Positions 28,628 to 37,844 of a stretch of 40,460 bases of DNA are shown here, piece after piece. How positions within the stretch are numbered: position 1 is the stretch's first letter; the number at the start of each line of letters is the position of its first letter. The DNA is from an uncultured Massilimicrobiota sp. (lineage in GTDB: Bacteria > Bacillota_I > Bacilli_A > Erysipelotrichales > Coprobacillaceae). Position numbers and translations under genes: made by a program. The stretch lies in assembly GCA_944325245.1 (NCBI GenBank), contig CALUZM010000014.1, positions 1 to 40,460 on the forward strand, written 5' to 3'. Under the pieces are notes generated by a model that searched no databases, was not told the DNA's origin, and was given only the letters and a program-made list of their open reading frames with translations.

Positions 28628-30879
28628 AGCAAAAAGACAACAAGAGAATTCAAAAAAAACAAGAGGAACCCATTGGTTTATTTTATATAAAACCTTTATT
28701 GAATTCAGATTATGATATTGATGAAATCGTTATTAATCCTAAGCAGATCGAAGAAGATATTCAAAAGACTATAGAATATATAGAGTGGGCTTTAGAAAAT
28801 CAGAATGCAAGTTATTTTGATGACCCAGTGCATATCAAAGAGTTCTTTGAAAACTTTATTCGTTTATTTTACTTAAGAAATGAATTGTCTCCTTATCTTG
28901 TTTGCATTAATCAAAAAGAATATGTCAATATTTTTCAAAAAGGAGGGTGTTTTTGTATAACACCTGAAGCCTTTGTCAAATTTCCAAAAGAACATAAGTT
29001 TAATCGTTTATTAGACGATCAATGTCAAATCTTTATACCAAAACAGGTAGAATTAAATGTTAATCCCAATCCCCCTGTTGATGAGGAAAATAAAGAAGAA
29101 ACTAAAAAAAATCCAAAACTTCCTTTTCATTTATTAAGAAAAATGGTCTTTGCAGATTTTCCTCGTGATATCAAAATAGATAAAACAATGACATTTGAAG
29201 AATATATTCATAAAATTGGTTTGATTTCTATCGCTCAGTTAGAAGAAGACTTTGATCAAATGATAACCTACCAATCTGATTTAAAATTGAAGTATTATTC
29301 GTTAGTGAAAATTAGAGATACGCCAGGATCAAAAAATCATATTTATAAAAACGATACAGCCTTTTTAAATGCAGTGACCCCTTATATTACAAACTGTCCT
29401 TTATATACTTCTAAACGTGCAACAGATCGTTCAAAAAAATATCTTGTTTTTCAATCTTATGGACATCTGAGTGCAAAACAGGTTTATGAATATTTTTATC
29501 AGCTGTACTTGTATATCTTCCGTGTATTTTACATAAAAATCATATATCAATGTCGATTGAATAGATCATTTCAATCAAAACTTGATTATTTACCTGAAAA
29601 CCTTATTCAAGAAATGTCATTGGGTTATGGGTATGATTTGTATCTTGATTATGATTCAAGACATTGGAAAGGTGAGAAGAAAAAAGCTGCATCGAAATTC
29701 AATCAATCATTAACTGCTTTTGTGAATACATCATTTTATTATTGTATACGTAATAAAAAATTAAAAATCGAACATGATGAAGAAAAAAATAATACAATGG
29801 TATCAGATGAAGATCATGATGAAGGTGATGTCAAGTATAGTGATTTTCAAGGTGGAGATTTAGAATATAGTGAATCTTCTGCTGGCAATTTACAAAATAT
29901 TGAAAATCAATTCAGTGACAATAAAAATATTACAGTTAATGATGTAGGAAATTTTGAACAGATAACAGGTTCAAAGAAATCTAAAAATCAATGGGATGAT
30001 AACTTGAAAGACTTTTTTGCAAGCAAAGGTATCAAATCAAAATATGTTATGCAGTTATATAAAGAATATGCTGGTTTTGTAAAGAAACATTTACATCTCA
30101 TCAAACAAAGTGAGGAAGATCATTTACAAAATATTCCTTTTTCATTTGAAAATCATTATTTAAAAACATTGAGTTTTATGAATAAATCTATTATCGAAAA
30201 AATGGAAGGAAAAGATATTGAGAGTTTAGATGCCATGAATAGTTATTATATGTTGACATTCATACATGATTTTTATGAAGAGTTGACTTCTCAAAAATAT
30301 TGTCAATTAAAAAGTGAATATGAAACGATAAAAGATAAAAGTCAGAAAAAAGAAAAAAAGATGGAAATCATACGTGTTTTAAAAGGTCAGTTATGGCATT
30401 TGAATTATCTGATTTATTGTATAAAACTTGTGAATATAGGAAATCATGATGACGAAAGAAAACTCACACAAAAAGCTTTTAAAGAACTTATTCAAGAGAA
30501 ATTAAAACAGGCACCAAGCAAAGAAGAATATATACGTCAATTATATAGCTATACTTTTCATTATTTAAAGTATAATTATGTGCCAATGCTTGATGAAAGT
30601 CCGTATTTTAAAGATGTATGGGATGAAAAGATAAAATCAAATATTGAAGATTATCTAGATATATTACAGCAAGATATTCAATCATTTTATAATGACAAAG
30701 ATCTATATAAATTAGCTTTTGGTAATTCAGATACACCACATAATATCAGTCGTTTTATTTTTCATGTTTATCAAATAAAAAATATTTATATGGATATATT
30801 GGTAAGTAATCATTGGTTAAAAGTTATTGAAAATATTAATATGGAGGTGGAGAAAAATGAAGCAGACATTAACGCTTGA
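28624..30879 (+). CDS. Large unknown helical protein (751 aa)
   Basis: I do not recognise a family. The protein is Lys/Tyr-rich and mostly helical, with two blocks joined by an acidic, Asn/Ser-rich low-complexity linker at about residues 390-455 (contains GGDLEYSES and NDVGNFEQITG). The first block has a short proline-rich spot (NPNPPVDEE, about 145-153). No signal peptide, P-loop, protease or nuclease motif is evident. Its start overlaps a seven-codon leader ORF, and there is no good SD of its own. The 3' end overlaps the next gene by 23 bases, so the two form a fixed pair. Possible roles (scaffold, effector, large sensor) are not distinguishable by eye. Confidence 0.7.
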   Translation: MKQKDNKRIQKKQEEPIGLFYIKPLLNSDYDIDEIVINPKQIEEDIQKTIEYIEWALENQNASYFDDPVHIKEFFENFIRLFYLRNELSPYLVCINQKEYVNIFQKGGCFCITPEAFVKFPKEHKFNRLLDDQCQIFIPKQVELNVNPNPPVDEENKEETKKNPKLPFHLLRKMVFADFPRDIKIDKTMTFEEYIHKIGLISIAQLEEDFDQMITYQSDLKLKYYSLVKIRDTPGSKNHIYKNDTAFLNAVTPYITNCPLYTSKRATDRSKKYLVFQSYGHLSAKQVYEYFYQLYLYIFRVFYIKIIYQCRLNRSFQSKLDYLPENLIQEMSLGYGYDLYLDYDSRHWKGEKKKAASKFNQSLTAFVNTSFYYCIRNKKLKIEHDEEKNNTMVSDEDHDEGDVKYSDFQGGDLEYSESSAGNLQNIENQFSDNKNITVNDVGNFEQITGSKKSKNQWDDNLKDFFASKGIKSKYVMQLYKEYAGFVKKHLHLIKQSEEDHLQNIPFSFENHYLKTLSFMNKSIIEKMEGKDIESLDAMNSYYMLTFIHDFYEELTSQKYCQLKSEYETIKDKSQKKEKKMEIIRVLKGQLWHLNYLIYCIKLVNIGNHDDERKLTQKAFKELIQEKLKQAPSKEEYIRQLYSYTFHYLKYNYVPMLDESPYFKDVWDEKIKSNIEDYLDILQQDIQSFYNDKDLYKLAFGNSDTPHNISRFIFHVYQIKNIYMDILVSNHWLKVIENINMEVEKNEADINA

Positions 30880-31390
30880 AGATATTGATGATTATGTCAA
30901 AGCTTTGACGGCTTTTTTACCAACCCCTGATCAAAGACAAATGATTGAAGAATATGCTTCAATTATTGAAAAAAATCCTCAATATCAAATCGTTGTACAA
31001 AGAGAATTGAATCTTATAGGAGTTCCTGACGCTTTCTTAAAACCACAGACTATTTGTATAAGTGATATTATTGAAAATAAATTAGAGAAATTAAAAATAA
31101 TGGTTCAGGATCAGATAGAAAAGACGTTTTATGTTTCAACCTATAGAATGTCATTTGCTAGAGGAGAAGATGTTGATCTCAATCAAATTGGGATAGGTTA
31201 TCAGGATCATGAATTAGATTTATATGTCCATCCTTCACTTCTTGATTCTTATTCGTTTATGCTTGTTAAGGATAATCAGAAGGTTTTACCAGATGAAATC
31301 ATTGAAGAAGGTGGAGAAGGATATATTATATTTAATAATATTGATGAAGATGATGAATTTGAGCTGATTATAGTGAAGAAAGGAATTTGA
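30857..31390 (+). CDS. Unknown 177-aa partner of the 751-aa protein
   Basis: This is a cytoplasmic protein with a helical N-terminal half (residues 1-75) and an acidic C-terminal half (110-177) that looks strand-rich and ends EFELIIVKKGI. SD GGAGGTGGAG lies within the preceding gene, and ATG 30857 is chosen over 30827 for this reason. It overlaps the 751-aa gene by 23 bases and precedes the NTF2-like gene by one base. No motif recognised. The tight overlap suggests a binary complex with equal expression. Confidence 0.68.
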   Translation: MKQTLTLEDIDDYVKALTAFLPTPDQRQMIEEYASIIEKNPQYQIVVQRELNLIGVPDAFLKPQTICISDIIENKLEKLKIMVQDQIEKTFYVSTYRMSFARGEDVDLNQIGIGYQDHELDLYVHPSLLDSYSFMLVKDNQKVLPDEIIEEGGEGYIIFNNIDEDDEFELIIVKKGI

Positions 31391-31391
31391 T

Positions 31392-31775
31392 ATGGAAGAG
31401 ATATTACAAGTTGTGGAACGTTATAAGGAAGTTATCCATACACAAAAGAAAGAAGACTTTTATGCATTATGGGCAAAGCGTGATGATTGCACCATGATTT
31501 CAGTGGCTCAGGTCTTTTGTGGTGTTGAAAGTATTTATCAGGATTTTTTAATAGATAGAATTCAAAAGAAGTATCTGGATATTGAACTTTTGACTCAAAA
31601 TATAACAGTTCATCACATTCATGAAACGATGGCCATTGTGATTTTTGAATATCAGACAAAGTGTCTACTCAGAGAAACACAGGAAGCTTATGGCATTCAA
31701 GGCATAGAAACACAAGTCATGATCAAAGAAAATCAACAATGGAAATTATTACATGTTCATTATTCTAAAGCTTAA
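31392..31775 (+). CDS. NTF2-like / SnoaL-family protein
   Basis: This 127-residue single-domain protein of the cone-like NTF2 superfamily has an N-terminal helix pair (VVERYKEVIHTQKKEDFYALW), the G-V-E-S-I-Y helix, then four strands ending GIETQVMIKENQQWKLLHVHYS, which fits SnoaL_3 / DUF4440 members. Such domains bind small hydrophobic ligands or act as isomerases, and some are toxin-immunity proteins. It starts one base after the 177-aa gene, with SD AAAGGA inside that gene, so it belongs to the same operon, the last before the terminator at 31857. Confidence 0.75.
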   Translation: MEEILQVVERYKEVIHTQKKEDFYALWAKRDDCTMISVAQVFCGVESIYQDFLIDRIQKKYLDIELLTQNITVHHIHETMAIVIFEYQTKCLLRETQEAYGIQGIETQVMIKENQQWKLLHVHYSKA

Positions 31776-31856
31776 AAAAGGATATATTTTTATGAAATAT
31801 GTGATAATGATATAGAATTGAAAAATTTATAGGATAGTCATAGAAATGGAAACAAT

Positions 31857-31901
31857 ACATGTGCGATGCTCATATTTATGAACAACACACATGTTTTTTT
31901 T
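31857..31901 (+). terminator. Terminator of the 751-aa gene operon
   Basis: ACATGTG (31857-31863) pairs with CACATGT (31888-31894), with a smaller CAT/ATG stem in the loop, followed by eight T. Confidence 0.82.
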
Positions 31902-32134
31902 ATGAAATAGAATATAGTGACTTTTTAATTCGAAAATGAAAAATCATTTATTCTTATTTTGAGTAGATAGTGACTTTCTTTATATGATGAAATTCTAATG
32001 TTTAATGTAAAAAATACTGTTTATAAGCGACTAAAATATGTTGAATGATTGAAATTGAAAAGGCTTTTTTTATAAAGAAAAAAAATAATAAAAATAAGAC
32101 AAATTTTATTATTTTTCACAAAGTATAGTTTTGC
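31902..32134 (+). other. AT-rich gap between the island and the V-ATPase operon
   Basis: There is no gene on either strand. It holds an 11-bp direct repeat ATAGTGACTTT (31914-31924, 31967-31977) and a long A/T inverted repeat (32081-32095 with 32103-32116). Neither resembles a known element. Confidence 0.6.
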
Positions 32135-32163
32135 TTGAAATGTTAAAAAAATAGGAGTAAACT
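32135..32163 (+). promoter_or_regulatory. Promoter of the V-ATPase operon
   Basis: TTGAAA (32135-32140), 17-base spacer, TAAACT (32158-32163), about 40 bases before the first gene. Confidence 0.65.
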
Positions 32164-32201
32164 ATGTGAGAATAAAATGATTAAAGTGAGGAGGGATTAT
32201 T

Positions 32202-32513
32202 TTGGACAAAATTATTGATGATATTGTTTCAATAGATTTAGAGTGTTCAAAAAGGGTTGAAGAAGCTAAAAAGAAAAAGCAAGATGTTCAAGCCAATATG
32301 AATGCGAAAAAGAAAGAAATCTATGATTCTTTTGTGAAGGAATATCAAGTCAAAGTTGATGCACATAAGAAAGAATTAGAAGCAAAGATTCAAGAAACAA
32401 AAGTCAAAAATGAACAAGAGTACAAAGAATCACTGAATCAGCTCTCTAGTCTTTACGAAAAGAATAAAGATGAGTGGGTTTCTACCATTGTTAATCGTTG
32501 TAAAGAAATATAG
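32202..32513 (+). CDS. V-type ATPase G/H-like stalk subunit
   Basis: This 103-residue, almost fully coiled-coil protein (Lys/Glu-rich heptads through residues 12-90) matches the small peripheral stalk subunit (AhaH/NtpF type) that pairs with subunit E. It starts with TTG 32202, selected by SD GAGGAGGG six bases upstream; no ATG fits. First gene of the V-ATPase operon, 15 bases before subunit C. Identification rests on coiled-coil form, size and position more than on sequence motifs. Confidence 0.75.
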   Translation: MDKIIDDIVSIDLECSKRVEEAKKKKQDVQANMNAKKKEIYDSFVKEYQVKVDAHKKELEAKIQETKVKNEQEYKESLNQLSSLYEKNKDEWVSTIVNRCKEI

Positions 32514-32528
32514 AGAAGAGGTGAGCGT

Positions 32529-33566
32529 ATGAGTTCTTTTTCATCAAATGCGATTCTTGCGAAAGCACGTTCTATGTATTCACGTAGACTGACTCAGCAA
32601 AATTATGATGAGCTTTTGAAAAGAAGAAGCATTAATGATTTAGTTGCTTATTTGAAAAGTGAGACAGCTTATAGTGGTATATTAGCTGATTTAAAAGAAG
32701 TGAATGTTCATCGTGGTCAGTTAGAAACTTTATTAAATAAAGAAATTTTCTTAAGACTGGATCGTTTGATGAGATTTTCTTCAAAAAAGGAATTAGAATT
32801 TTATCGCTTAGGTGTTATGGAATTAGAAATTCAATTGATTTTAACAAAAGCAAGATTGATTGTTTCTGATTATTACACAGGTTATGAGATTGAAATTCCT
32901 GATTATTTGAATAAATATGCGAGCTTTGATTTATATGGTTTACTAGCTCTTAATGATTATGATAGTTTGTTGTTGCTGTTAAAAGGAACAAAGTATTATC
33001 AACCATTATTGAAATATAAACCTAAAGAAGATGAAAGATTTGATTCCAATATGTTAGAGTTGGAATTAAAGCATATTTATTATGCGGAGTATGTTGATGT
33101 CGTTAATAAGCTGTATAAAGGAAAAAAACGTAAAGATTTATTAACAATGATCAATACATCTATAGAGTTACAGAATATTACAAAGATATATCGTCTAAAG
33201 AAATACTTTAATGCAACACCAGATCAAATTAGAGAAACACTATTTATGGAATATAGCCGTATTCCAAAAAGTGTAATGTTTGAACTCATTGAAACAAAGG
33301 ATGCCAGCGAATTTTTGAAAAAATTAGCTGAGTCACCTTATAAGCTTTATATTGATGATCATGAATTTGTATATATTGAATATTATACAGAAAAGATCAG
33401 ATACAATTTAGCAAGACGTTTTATGAGATTTTCAACAGATAGTGCATTGGTTTACATGACATATAAAATTGTATTTCAAATAGAAATTGATAATCTTAAA
33501 CATATTATTGAAGGTTTAAGATATGGAGAAGCACCAAGTCAGATTGAGACGATGCTGATCTATTAG
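32529..33566 (+). CDS. ntpC: V-type ATPase subunit C
   Basis: This 345-residue helical protein of the AC39 / archaeal subunit C family connects the rotor ring to the central stalk. The start SSNAILAKARSMYSRRLT and the repeated three-domain helical pattern are typical, as is the late FQIEIDNLKHIIEGLRYG near 315-332. SD AGAGGTGAG precedes the ATG. Length is normal. Eleven bases separate it from the first subunit I gene. Confidence 0.93.
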   Translation: MSSFSSNAILAKARSMYSRRLTQQNYDELLKRRSINDLVAYLKSETAYSGILADLKEVNVHRGQLETLLNKEIFLRLDRLMRFSSKKELEFYRLGVMELEIQLILTKARLIVSDYYTGYEIEIPDYLNKYASFDLYGLLALNDYDSLLLLLKGTKYYQPLLKYKPKEDERFDSNMLELELKHIYYAEYVDVVNKLYKGKKRKDLLTMINTSIELQNITKIYRLKKYFNATPDQIRETLFMEYSRIPKSVMFELIETKDASEFLKKLAESPYKLYIDDHEFVYIEYYTEKIRYNLARRFMRFSTDSALVYMTYKIVFQIEIDNLKHIIEGLRYGEAPSQIETMLIY

Positions 33567-33577
33567 GGGGACAAGAT

Positions 33578-35104
33578 ATGGCTATAGAAGAAATGATATT
33601 GTTAAATATGACATTTGATCGTACTGAACTCGATCAAGTCTTATTTACATTAAAAGATTCCAAGTACTTTTATCCTCAGCCTGCTTCAAAGATTGTCAAT
33701 AATGTCAAAGGGGTACATGCATTAGCAGAAGATAATGCTTATACAAAATTATTGGATCGTTTGATTCAGGTTGCATCTGATATGAAGTTGGATTTGAGTA
33801 ATGATTTAGCTTATGATAGAACACTTCAGTTTGATCGTACAAATGCTTACTTAAGTGATTTAGAAGCTGAAATCAAGAAAATCAAAGATGTTCAAGATCA
33901 GTTGATTGAAGAAAAAGATGAGAACGAAAAAACACTGGAAATTTTAAAGAGACTAACATTAAGTAATGTTAATCTTGATCAGTTATTGGATTGCCAATAT
34001 GTCAAAGTGAGATTTGGACGTTTTCATAGACAAAATCTTGATAGAATTCAATATTATGAAGGACGACCATTTATCTTTAATAAATTAGGTGAAGATCGTC
34101 ATTATGTATATTGTTGTTATATAGTAACAAACAATTTGTTGTTAGAAATCGACAATATTTTTAAAGCGTTAGGATTTGAAGAAATAGTACTTCCTTCATT
34201 TGTACATGGAAAGATTGATGATGCAAAGAAGGAATTAGAAGACGAAGTTCATGCTATGGAAGAATACATTCTACGCATGGATCAGAAAATGACAATTTTA
34301 AGAGAAACACATAAAGTTGATTTGTTGAAATTATATTCAACAGCATTATTCTTACAAAGAATAGAATCATTTAAAGTCTTTGTTGTGGATTATCAAAGCA
34401 AATGTGCCATTTATGGATTTATTCCTAAGCGTATGGTCACAGAATTTAAAGATATGTTAAAGTCTTTAAAAACTGTTGAATATCAGGAATTACCTGCTGA
34501 TATTTTAGATCATCAGGAAATTATCGCGCCAACTGTTGTGCATAATGCAAAAATTGTCAAACCGTTTGAAGTGCTTAGTAAAGTGAAACAATCAGATATG
34601 ATTGATACCACAATTGCTATTGCAGCACTTTATTATGTTGTCTTTATTATCTTTTTGGGGGACTTAGGAGTTGGAGCAGTCTTAGCATTGCTTGGACTTC
34701 TTATGAGAAAGAAAAAAATGGGTCAATTATTTCTTTCGCTTGGTATAGCAGCACTGCTAGGTGGGTTCATATATGGAGATGTTTTCTATACATTTCATCT
34801 TTACCCAGCAATAGCATTACCACTATCAACAGTTTATAAATTAATTGATGGTATACTTCTTTTGATTGCTGGAACATTTACAATTGGTGCATTTAAGAAA
34901 ATGTATCTTCAAAGTTCAGCAGTTGAAAAAGTCCTTTCCATGAAAGGTATTTGTGGTCTGATTATTGTTTATGCGATTTTGGTTTATTTTGGTTGTGTTT
35001 ATGAAGCACATCTCAATGTACCAATCATGCCATTTGCTATTGTGATTGTTGCTTGCCTTGTGTTTGTTTTGGCAAAATCAATTTTAAAAAAGAAAGCAGG
35101 ATAA
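33578..35104 (+). CDS. Short V-type ATPase subunit I paralogue
   Basis: This 508-residue protein is homologous to the next gene in its first ~330 cytoplasmic residues (for example VRFGRFHRQNLDRIQYY, against IRFGRLPTVNLDKLKYY). The membrane part is short: about six helices between 347 and 500, without the FLRVGG segment that carries the essential arginine of subunit I. It therefore cannot by itself form the ion half-channel. It may occupy or lengthen the stalk, regulate assembly, or be a decaying duplicate, though the frame is intact and the SD good. Full-length subunit I follows after 15 bases. Confidence 0.85.
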   Translation: MAIEEMILLNMTFDRTELDQVLFTLKDSKYFYPQPASKIVNNVKGVHALAEDNAYTKLLDRLIQVASDMKLDLSNDLAYDRTLQFDRTNAYLSDLEAEIKKIKDVQDQLIEEKDENEKTLEILKRLTLSNVNLDQLLDCQYVKVRFGRFHRQNLDRIQYYEGRPFIFNKLGEDRHYVYCCYIVTNNLLLEIDNIFKALGFEEIVLPSFVHGKIDDAKKELEDEVHAMEEYILRMDQKMTILRETHKVDLLKLYSTALFLQRIESFKVFVVDYQSKCAIYGFIPKRMVTEFKDMLKSLKTVEYQELPADILDHQEIIAPTVVHNAKIVKPFEVLSKVKQSDMIDTTIAIAALYYVVFIIFLGDLGVGAVLALLGLLMRKKKMGQLFLSLGIAALLGGFIYGDVFYTFHLYPAIALPLSTVYKLIDGILLLIAGTFTIGAFKKMYLQSSAVEKVLSMKGICGLIIVYAILVYFGCVYEAHLNVPIMPFAIVIVACLVFVLAKSILKKKAG

Positions 35105-35119
35105 GGAAGGGAGAAATAT

Positions 35120-37045
35120 ATGGCAATAGCAAAATTAAAGCTTCTGGAAATTGAATTTCCAGCACAGCAATATGATGCTGTTTTATTAAAGCTGATTAAC
35201 CTTGATAATTTTCATCCCGAACCAGCTTCGAAATTTGCCGATTCAGTCCAAGGGTTATCAGTTTTAAATCGTGAAAATCCTTATGCTGATTTAATCGCAA
35301 GAATGGAAGAAGCAGGGGAGAAATATCATCTTCAATTAAAATGTGATGATGTGGATAATGTACGTATGAATATTATCCAGGCAGATACATTCTTCTGTAA
35401 TGTATTAGAAAAAGCATCACAAATTGAAAAAGTTAAAGAAGATTTATTAAACATGATTCAAGAGAATGAGGCAACAATTGCTCAATTAGAGCATATGATT
35501 GATGCCAATATTGATTTTGATAGATTATTCTCTTGTAAATATTTACAGATTCGTTTTGGACGTTTACCAACTGTGAATTTAGATAAGTTGAAATATTATG
35601 GAGAACAGAAATTCTTATTTAAAGTTTTACATAAAGGAACAAAAGAAACTTATTGTAGTTATATTTCAACAGCTGATCATGCGCCTGAAATTGATAACAT
35701 CTTCTCTTCATTATATTTTGAACGTATTCATATTCCAGAATTCGTTCATGGAAAACCTAATGAAGCCTTAGAGGTCTTAAAAGAAGAAGATGAAACAGCA
35801 AAACAATATATTCAAGTTCTTGATCAAAGAATTGAGAATTTATTCAATGAAAATATTGATGAAATGAATCATATTTATTCGATTTCAAAAAAATTGAATG
35901 AAACATATGATGCTCAAAAATACGTTGTCGTTTTTGGTAAAAATGCTGCAGTTTATGGATTCGCTGAAGAAAAAGATGCAAAACAGATTAAAGCAGATTT
36001 TGAAAAATTAGATGACGTTGAAGTGGATATTGGTCCAGCAATGGGCGATTCACGTTTGACACCACCTACAAAACTTAAGAACAACTGGTTCTCTAGACCA
36101 TTTAGAATGTTCGTAGAAATGTATGGTGTGCCATCTTATACAGATTTTGATCCAACAAATTTAGTTGCCATTACTTACACATTCCTATTTGGTATGATGT
36201 TTGGTGATGTTGGACAAGGGATTGTTTTATCATTAGTTGGATACTTCTTCTACAAATGGAAAGGTATGCAATTAGGTGCAGTCGGAATGCGTTTAGGTAT
36301 TTCAAGTACAATCTTTGGATTTGTCTTTGGTTCTATCTTTGGTAGTGAAGCATTGTTTGAACACTTTATGGAACCAATGTTCTTACCAATGGAATCAGAA
36401 AATACAATGACATTATTAATGGCTGCCATCGCGACAGGGGTTGTCTTAATCATTATTTCTATCGCATTCAATATTTTCTTAAATCTTAAGAAGAAACATT
36501 GGGGAGAAATGTTATTCTCACAAAATGGTGTTGCTGGACTTGTGTTCTATGTTTCAGTTTTATTATTAGTTGCGAATATGCTTGTTGGATTACATTTACC
36601 GTTAGGTGGTCCACTTTACATCGCATTATTAATTGCAATGCCAGTCGTGATGATCCTCTTAAAAGAACCATTATGTCATAAACTTGAAGGAGAAAAGATG
36701 TTCCCACATGGTTTTGGAGCATTCTTTACAGAAGCCTTCTTTGAATTATTTGAAGTTATGTTAACATTTATTGCCAATACAATGTCATTCTTACGTGTTG
36801 GTGGATTCGTTTTATCACATGCCGGAATGATGATGGTTGTTTATACATTGGCTGAAATGGTTGCCGGAGGACCTGGAATTATTAATTTTGGATATATTTT
36901 AGTTGCCATCATTGGAAATATCTTTGTTATGTGTCTAGAAGGTATGATTGTTGGTATCCAGGTTTTACGTTTAGAGTTCTATGAAATGTTCTCACGTTAC
37001 TATGAAGGAAAAGGAACACCTTTTCAATCAATTAAAGAAAAATAA
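35120..37045 (+). CDS. ntpI: V-type ATPase subunit I (full length)
   Basis: This 641-residue stator subunit a/I has a long cytoplasmic N-terminal half with coiled coils (1-330), then about eight membrane helices (about 350-620). The essential arginine is R559 in MSFLRVGGFVLSHAG, which faces the rotor glutamate. The end shows the typical LRLEFYEMFSRYYEGKG. The SD AAGGAAGGGAG precedes the ATG. Together with subunit K it forms the membrane ion path. It lies downstream of its truncated paralogue. Confidence 0.95.
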   Translation: MAIAKLKLLEIEFPAQQYDAVLLKLINLDNFHPEPASKFADSVQGLSVLNRENPYADLIARMEEAGEKYHLQLKCDDVDNVRMNIIQADTFFCNVLEKASQIEKVKEDLLNMIQENEATIAQLEHMIDANIDFDRLFSCKYLQIRFGRLPTVNLDKLKYYGEQKFLFKVLHKGTKETYCSYISTADHAPEIDNIFSSLYFERIHIPEFVHGKPNEALEVLKEEDETAKQYIQVLDQRIENLFNENIDEMNHIYSISKKLNETYDAQKYVVVFGKNAAVYGFAEEKDAKQIKADFEKLDDVEVDIGPAMGDSRLTPPTKLKNNWFSRPFRMFVEMYGVPSYTDFDPTNLVAITYTFLFGMMFGDVGQGIVLSLVGYFFYKWKGMQLGAVGMRLGISSTIFGFVFGSIFGSEALFEHFMEPMFLPMESENTMTLLMAAIATGVVLIIISIAFNIFLNLKKKHWGEMLFSQNGVAGLVFYVSVLLLVANMLVGLHLPLGGPLYIALLIAMPVVMILLKEPLCHKLEGEKMFPHGFGAFFTEAFFELFEVMLTFIANTMSFLRVGGFVLSHAGMMMVVYTLAEMVAGGPGIINFGYILVAIIGNIFVMCLEGMIVGIQVLRLEFYEMFSRYYEGKGTPFQSIKEK

Positions 37046-37072
37046 AAAAGAAATATTTGGAGGAAAAGAATT

Positions 37073-37498
37073 ATGAATTTAGTTATGTTTATTTTACCTG
37101 CTATTGCTGTTGTTTTATTATCTTTACCATTAGTGAAAATGTTTACTTCTAAAGTCAGCAAAGAAAGCGCAAAATGGCGTTTAATGACTCATGTTGGAGG
37201 ATTCTTTGGAGCTGTTGCTTTAACTTTATGTTTATCAATGGGATCTGCATTTGCCGCTGATGCTGCTTCTATCACTGGAACTTTAGCTCAAGGTTTAGGA
37301 TTCATCGCTGCTGCTTTAGCTACTGGATGTTCTGCATTAGGTGCAGGTATTGCCGTTGCTGCTGCTGCTCCTGCAGCTATTGGAGCTTTCTCTGAAAATG
37401 ATAACAACTTCGGTAAAGCATTGATTTTCGTTGCCTTAGGTGAAGGGGTTGCTATTTACGGATTATTAATTTCAATCTTAATTATCAACGCTTTATAA
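37073..37498 (+). CDS. ntpK: V-type ATPase rotor subunit K (proteolipid)
   Basis: This 141-residue proteolipid has four hydrophobic segments (1-22, 42-60, 67-103, 115-140). The ion-binding carboxylate is E124 in ALGEGVAIYG in the last helix; Q73 lies in the Gly/Ala-rich helix before it. The first hairpin has no carboxylate. Glu is followed by Gly, not by Ser/Thr as in several sodium-binding rings, which weakly favours protons. Gly/Ala codon use is T-ending and strongly biased, as for a highly expressed gene. Confidence 0.93.
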   Translation: MNLVMFILPAIAVVLLSLPLVKMFTSKVSKESAKWRLMTHVGGFFGAVALTLCLSMGSAFAADAASITGTLAQGLGFIAAALATGCSALGAGIAVAAAAPAAIGAFSENDNNFGKALIFVALGEGVAIYGLLISILIINAL

Positions 37499-37523
37499 TT
37501 TTTTATAAGAAAGGTCTGATTAT

Positions 37524-37832
37524 ATGAAATTTTTCTTAATCAGCGATAATATTGATACATTAATGGGACTAAGACTTGTAGGCATTGAAGGGGTCGTTGT
37601 GCATACGAGAAAAGATTTTCTTGAAGTCTTACAATCAAAAATGAAAGACTCATCTATTGCGATTATCCTTGTGACTACAAAATTAGTTGATATGTGTCCA
37701 GATATTATATCTGAGATTAAATTAAAACAACAAAAACCACTCATTACAGAAATACCTGACCGTCATGGAAATTCAAAAATTGGTGAAACAATTGACGGTT
37801 ATGTATCTGAAGCTATTGGAGTGAAATTATAG
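37524..37832 (+). CDS. ntpG: V-type ATPase subunit F
   Basis: This 102-residue central-stalk subunit F has the CheY-like fold: FLISDNIDTLMGLRLVGIEG at the start, a central IAIILVTTKL strand and the ITEIPD(R)HG segment before the flexible C-terminal helix. Normal length and position (after K, before E). Binds subunit D in the rotor. Confidence 0.92.
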   Translation: MKFFLISDNIDTLMGLRLVGIEGVVVHTRKDFLEVLQSKMKDSSIAIILVTTKLVDMCPDIISEIKLKQQKPLITEIPDRHGNSKIGETIDGYVSEAIGVKL

Positions 37833-37844
37833 GAGAGATAGATT

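Noticed and set aside
18491-31800. Integrated prophage or conjugative element
   Set aside because: No integrase, terminase, capsid, relaxase or tRNA attachment site is visible; only the Cys-rich proteins recall phage zinc proteins.
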